Shown here: positions 59,530 through 64,000 of the stretch, piece by piece
Layout: each line of letters starts with the position of its first letter
Numbering within the stretch: the stretch's first letter is position 1
Source: Begonia masoniana
Taxonomy: Eukaryota; Streptophyta; Magnoliopsida; Cucurbitales; Begoniaceae
Direction of reading: 5' to 3'
Length of the DNA stretch: 64,000 nucleotides
Assembly (NCBI GenBank): GCA_022432975.1
Contig: CM039515.1
Location: forward strand, 14,820,583 to 14,884,582
Notes under the pieces: model-generated
What the model saw: only the letters and a program-made list of their open reading frames with translations
What the model was told of the DNA's origin: nothing
Database searches by the model: none
Program-made: the position numbers and the translations under genes

Positions 59530-60575
59530 CGAAACTTGCCATATTTCAGACACTACTTCGCGACAAGGAACCACTGCATATCTTTTGTGGAAACCTCCCG
59601 AAGCTTGCCATATTTCAGGACACTACTTTGCGACGAGGAACCACTGCATATCTTTTGTGGAAACCTCCGAAGCTTGCCATATTTCAGACACTACTTTGCG
59701 ACGAGGAACCACTGCATATCTTTTGTGGAAACCTCCCGAAGCTTGCCATATTTCAGACACTACTTCGCGACGAGGAACCACTGCATATCTTTTGTGGAAA
59801 CCTCCCGAAGCTTGCCATATTTCAGACACTACTTCGCGATGAGGAACCACTGCATATCTTTTGTGGAAACCTCCCGAAGCTTGCCATATTTCAGACACTA
59901 CTTTGCGACGAGGAACCACTGCATATCTTTTGTGGAAACCTCCGAAGCTTGCCATATTTCAGGACACTACTTCGCGACGAGGAACCACTGCATATCTTTT
60001 GTGGAAACCTCCGAAGCTTGCCATATTTCAGACACTACTTCGCGATGAGGAACCACTGCATATTGCGACGAGGAACCCCTGCATCTCTTTTGCTGGAAAC
60101 CTCCCGCAAGCTTGCCATATTTCATGACACTCCTTCGCGACGAGGAACCACTGATCTCTTTGTGGCACACCTCCCGAAGCTTTTGCCATATTTCCGCCAC
60201 TACTTCGCGACTGAGGAACCACTGATATTTTTTGTGGAAACCTCCGAAGCTTGCTCATCTTTCAGACACTACATTTCGCTGACTGAGGACACCACTGCAT
60301 ATCTTTTGTGGAAACCTCCCGAAGCTTGCCATATTTCCGGACACTACTTTTCGCGACGAGGAACCACTGCATATCTTTTGTGGAAACCTCCGAAGCTTGC
60401 TATATTTCAGACACTACTTCGCGACGAGGAACCACTGCATATCTTTTGTGGAAAACTCCTGAAGCTTGCCATATTTCAGACACTACTTCGCGACGAGGAA
60501 CCGCTGCATATCTTTTGTGGAAACCTCCCGAAGCTTGCCATATTTCAGACACTACTTCGCGACGAGGAACCACCG
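59530..60575. repeat. 69-bp satellite array in LTR F
   Basis: About 15 units of 68-70 bp, each with GAGGAACCACTGCATATCTT, TTGTGGAAACCTCCCGAAGC and TTGCCATATTTCAGACACTA. The left and right ends are regular; the middle (60061-60300) is degraded. Because 69 is divisible by three, a 468-codon plus frame and several others stay open; they are periodicity artefacts. Confidence 0.95.
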
Positions 60576-61944
60576 CCAACAGACCACTTTCAATCCATAT
60601 CGTACTCACATTTCAAAACCATGTTTATTCACAACCAAACATTTAAAACCATGCTTAACCAAACAAAACATTTAAAACCATGCTTAACCACAACCAAACA
60701 TTTAAAACCATACTTAACCAAACATTGAAGCAATCAAATCAGAACAAAGCAACCAAACAAGAACACAATCTCAAACACTAACAATAACAACCCAGCAATT
60801 CATCAAACATTACTCAAACACTAACAATACACTATCAAACAATAAATCCTACCGTTCTGTGGTGTAGGCCCGAAGGCAACAAACACACGTCCACTACTTA
60901 CCTGACGTCCTAGCTAGCTGAGGATATTCGGTTACCTGTCCACCTACGGCTCGACCTACGACAAATATTCAAACTGAATTAAAATCAAGGCTACATTCAC
61001 CAATTACTATCAAACTACTATTTCTATCCTAATCTAACTAAAACTTAACTAAACGAGCCACTAATTTGGGTTCGGTAAAAACCGACCCGAAACTTCAAAC
61101 GCGCGTAACTTTTGCGTCGGTTATCGGAATCGAACAATTCCAGCGGCCACGTACTCCTCTAATAACGTATTTTAACCTGCCAAAATGAATTTTAAAACAA
61201 ACGACCGTTGCTAGGTTAAAAATCAGAAAATCCAAATCTGCCCTTTACCCTAGAATTTTCCCTATTTTGATTTTTCATCAATTTTTGCCTAATTCCTCAC
61301 CAATCGACCACCCACACCCTCAATTAGCATAAAGCAATCACAATACCGAGACTACACATCACCAAACTCGAAATGCCCAAATCGGGCTTCACTGAATTTT
61401 GCCCAAACGAGGCACATCACGGCCAAGCGATGAAAGCCGGTCTAAGGGTCGGCAAACCCACGCCGGAAACAACCAAAATCGGCCGGTGATCGGAGCTCAA
61501 ACTCACTCCTCACCCTCGGCCACGAACAGAACCGAAAACAGGGTAAAACCGAGTCTCACCTGGCAGTTCATGCGCTGGAAACAACCGAAGCCCACTCGCC
61601 GCTGTTGTCTAGGCCGGAGAACGCCGAAAACCGCGGTGGTTTTGGTCAGAGATCGTCTCCCGTCGCACTCCCCTTCTCCTCTGCCCTCGTCGGGCCCTCA
61701 TCGTCGAACAACAGAATGGCTTCGGCCTATTCTGTTGTTTTATTTATTTTTTTATAAAAATATTTTATTTTTATTTATTTTATTTAACTAATTACCAAAT
61801 CGCCCTCACGTTTTTAAATTAACTAATCCGTTAACATCTCTCACCTCACTCTCGGTCTAACTACTCCCGAGAATAATTTAAGTAACTCACACCTACCACT
61901 TTACATACATAAGAGGAAAAAAAATTCTCGGGTGTTACAATCCA

Positions 61945-62341
61945 GGTAGCAAATCAATACTGAATTTCACATCTCTCGTAGGTGGTAACATTGTCATGTC
62001 ATCGAAAAAGACATCTGAAAATTCATCAACTATCGGCACCATATCCAATGTCGTGGCTCTTTTAGGTTCAGAACAAATGGTACTAACTAGAATTTCAATG
62101 CATTCAGAATTTAATAAGCTTCGAGCTTGCATAGCTGATATCATTGAAACTCTTGAACTTTTAGAATCTATATAGAAGAAAAATGGCTTTGCTCCAGGCA
62201 ATTAAAAATTTAACATTCTCTTGTGAGAATCGATAGTCGCATAGTGTTTAGTAAGCAAATCAATCCCCAGGATGACGTCGTAATCATGCATCGCCAGAAT
62301 AATTAAATCTGCCTCCAATTGATTCTCCTCAATGCACACAT
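61945..62341 (-). pseudogene. Element D protease-to-RT linker
   Basis: Minus-strand remnants include DMVPIVDEFSDVFFDDM and PPTRDVKFSIDLLPG, the region just before RT in Ty3 polyproteins. Frames break at about 62205 and 62340. Confidence 0.8.
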
Positions 62342-62785
62342 TTATTTTCTAATAATAGAATTGGCAAACATAACTTTGCCCGAAGATGTAGCTACTCCCA
62401 TATTATATTCTAGAGACTCTACTTTAATATCTAACTTTATAACATGCTCAAAGGATATAAAAGAGTATGTAGCTCCATAATTAATTAATTTGCAAGAATA
62501 TATGCCAGAAATAAAAATTGAACCTGTCACCACAAAGGCATTTACTTCAGCTTCATCCTTAGTTATAGCGAAAACTCTAACAGTCGCCTTAGCTTGTTCT
62601 CTGACATTCTTTGGCCAGTCCTTAATATAATGTCCATATTGACTGCACTTGAAACAATCATTGGTTTGAACGCGACACTCTCCATAATGTGACTTCTTAC
62701 ATGTTGGACACATTGGAATATTAGATATTGTCGTGGGCTCCCTTTTAACATTCTTGGAAGATTCTCCAGCAGGCGTATAGATCAT
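62342..62785 (-). pseudogene. Element D gag zinc knuckle and protease remnant
   Basis: Contains CPTCKKSHYGEC and a knuckle CFKCSQYGHYIKDW in which the last Cys is Trp, followed by protease LINYGATYSFIS, where the family active site [12 protein letters not shown] has Asp changed to Asn. Both changes would abolish function. This agrees with D being the oldest layer. Confidence 0.85.
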
Positions 62786-62803
62786 TGGTCGCTTGGATCC
62801 AAC

Positions 62804-63583
62804 TCATTGTTGTTGTGGAGTTTTATTTCTTGTAGTCTGAGTTGCATGGCTATATCTTCTTCGAAATTCTTGGGCTTTGATGACGTCTTTCTCTCCTTGT
62901 TGTGCATACAAAGCTTTCTCTACCACGAACGCAAAAGGAGAGTTCTTGGAGGTAATAAGACGGATATCCTTCAGTATCTCTACTCTTAATCCTCGAACGA
63001 ATTTTTTCACCTTCATAGTCTCGTTACCCGCAGTATGAGGGGCATAATGATATAGTTGCTCAAACTTGTGCAAATACTCCATCACACTTCCTGTCTATTT
63101 GAGAGCCATGAATTCTTCTGCCTTCGCATCCATCATGGAGTCCATAAAGTACTTCTTGTTAAATAACTCTTAAAATTTTTCTCAGGTCATGGTGGTGACT
63201 GAATGCATCACCTTCACCGAATCCCAGCAGTAACGTGCTTCCATCGGAAGATAGAAGATGCCGCAATCTACTTTCTCTTCTTCGGAGATCTTGTCATGCT
63301 AAAAAATATCTGTGATAGTCCTTATCCAATTATATGTGGCTGCCATATCCGCTAAATTTTCAGTAAAAATTGGAGGATCCAATCTTCAAAATCTGTCGAA
63401 GTCAATGTCAGCATTTCTAGGTCTATTAGGAATCTGAGCTTACGCATTAATTGCTTGGGTCGCTGCAGTAGCTGCTTGGGCTGCTGCATTAGCTGCTTGA
63501 CCCAGCTGTTCCATCATCTCCATAATCCGATCGAGTATAGCATCCTTACCATTTCCATTTCCATTTTCTCTACGATTGGCCAT
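62804..63583 (-). pseudogene. Element D gag with several stops
   Basis: Start candidate MANRRENGNGNGKDA at 63583; an Ala/Gln-rich coiled stretch (QAANAAAQAATAATQ); then YCWDSVKVMHSV, FFNKKYF-like and GSVMEYLHKFEQLYHYAP, LRVEILKDIRL. In-frame stops occur at several points (for example after TQAINA and near 63180 and 63095). The 5' leader is lost to the LTR starting at 63619. Confidence 0.82.
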
Positions 63584-63618
63584 AGTCTACATTACTAGGA
63601 CTTTAATTTAAGAAAATC

Positions 63619-64000
63619 TATAACGCCCCCGAACCCGCCCCGGCTCAGTGCGCTACTTTGCTAACTCTAAGCGCATTTAAAACGACGTTTAAAATAATTT
63701 TCGTAAATTATTCGACTCGGTTTTTGGGGTTTTCGAACCCTCAATTTTTGTTGGAAAACGTGCCCAAAATACGTTTAAAATATGTCAGAAAAGGTCGGGT
63801 CAAAACATAGTAGAAATAGGATTTTTTTTTCTAAAAAAAATTCAAAATAGGTGCTGGGCGCCTCGTGCGTGCCTGCGCGCCCAGAGCCCGATCGATCGCG
63901 CCCAGCGCCCGATCGATCGCGCCTCCTCGGGTTTTTCGGCCAAAAACGCCCATTTTTTACCTTTTTCCAACTTTCCTCAATTTTCTTCATTTTTCGTCAA
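63619..64000 (-). mobile_element. Partial solo LTR or element of the G family, runs off the window
   Basis: Begins TATAACGCCCCCGAACCC (terminal TG mutated to TA, or the true end lies one step away) and is the reverse of the G LTR end (CCCGCCCCGGCTC, GGGTTTTCGAACCCTCA, TTTTCCTCAATTTTC-like matches). At 63850-63925 a GC-rich block repeats GCCCGATCGATCGCGCC twice, at the same distance from the end as in G. Right end and duplication lie outside the window. Confidence 0.75.

Larger units (their letters stand above)
58614..61939 (-). mobile_element. Solo LTR F with TSD TTCCA/ATCCA
   Basis: Plus-strand ends TGTAACGCCCCCGAACCC and TTCTCGGGTGTTACA; flanks TTCCA (58609-58613) and ATCCA (61940-61944) match 4 of 5. 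D coding continues across it (DLLPG before, [11 protein letters not shown] after). No gag-pol. Sense is minus. Includes the stem AGAATGGC-TTCG-GCC(T)ATTCT near 61712-61733, donor-like CAGGTAAGT complement at 60896-60904 with GGTGTAGGCCCGAAGG, a 69-bp array, the hairpin TAAGCT-TA-AGCTTA (59174-59187), and the GTCACCTACACCAC box. Confidence 0.9.

Noticed and set aside
59322..60728. 468-codon plus frame and companions in LTR F
   Set aside because: Made by the 69-bp repeat; the frame is lost where the repeat degrades, and it lies in an LTR with opposite inferred sense.

Overview
This window is repeat-dense plant DNA, most likely pericentromeric or similar heterochromatin of a dicot. The host-type signals are a degenerate kinesin gene of the plant KIN-14 type, plant Ty3/gypsy and Ty1/copia LTR retrotransposons, tRNA-derived SINEs, MITE-like foldbacks and minisatellites. 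I could not fix the species. No intact host gene was found, and no rRNA, tRNA or CRISPR locus.

Left part (1-24,061). A 59-bp satellite fills 1-4340 and flips orientation near 3080. It abuts a minus-strand KIN-14 pseudogene (about 4500-10293). One exon of that pseudogene is split by a 3.2-kb solo LTR (4784-7996, 5-bp target-site duplication ACCTG). AT-rich DNA follows, with two related foldback elements and a copia LTR fragment. A second, diverged array of the same satellite spans 12,838-17,380. After weakly informative DNA with one possible exon (18,013-18,262) comes a decayed minus-strand Ty3 LTR (about 19,972-23,370). It is riddled with SINEs in both orientations and attached to an integrase fragment.

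Right part (24,062-64,000). This is a stack of nested retrotransposons. The oldest layer is a decayed minus-strand Ty3 element, called D here. Its gag-protease-RT-RNase H-integrase runs from about 63,583 down to 27,394 in four pieces. Into D went a TG..CA solo LTR K (27,595-42,911, TSD CCATA), a solo LTR E (43,599-57,266, TSD GATTT) and a solo LTR F (58,614-61,939, TSD TTCCA/ATCCA). Into K went a solo LTR (27,919-30,270, TSD ACATG), the young two-LTR element A (30,377-39,549, TSD GCCCA) and solo LTR G (40,057-42,690, TSD AGTTT). Into E went B2, an older relative of A. Its two LTRs carry large, almost perfect 60-bp satellite arrays. A further solo LTR (24,421-26,780, TSD GGCTC) lies to the left.

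The long LTRs belong to different families but share one plan: TGTAAC/GTTACA termini, a CAGGTAAGT splice-donor-like site next to a GCCTACACC box, a short hairpin whose stem covaries between families, a GTGTAGGTGA box, and family-specific minisatellites. These shared LTR modules, and satellite growth inside LTRs, are the most novel signals in the window. All comparisons were made by eye; no database search was run.
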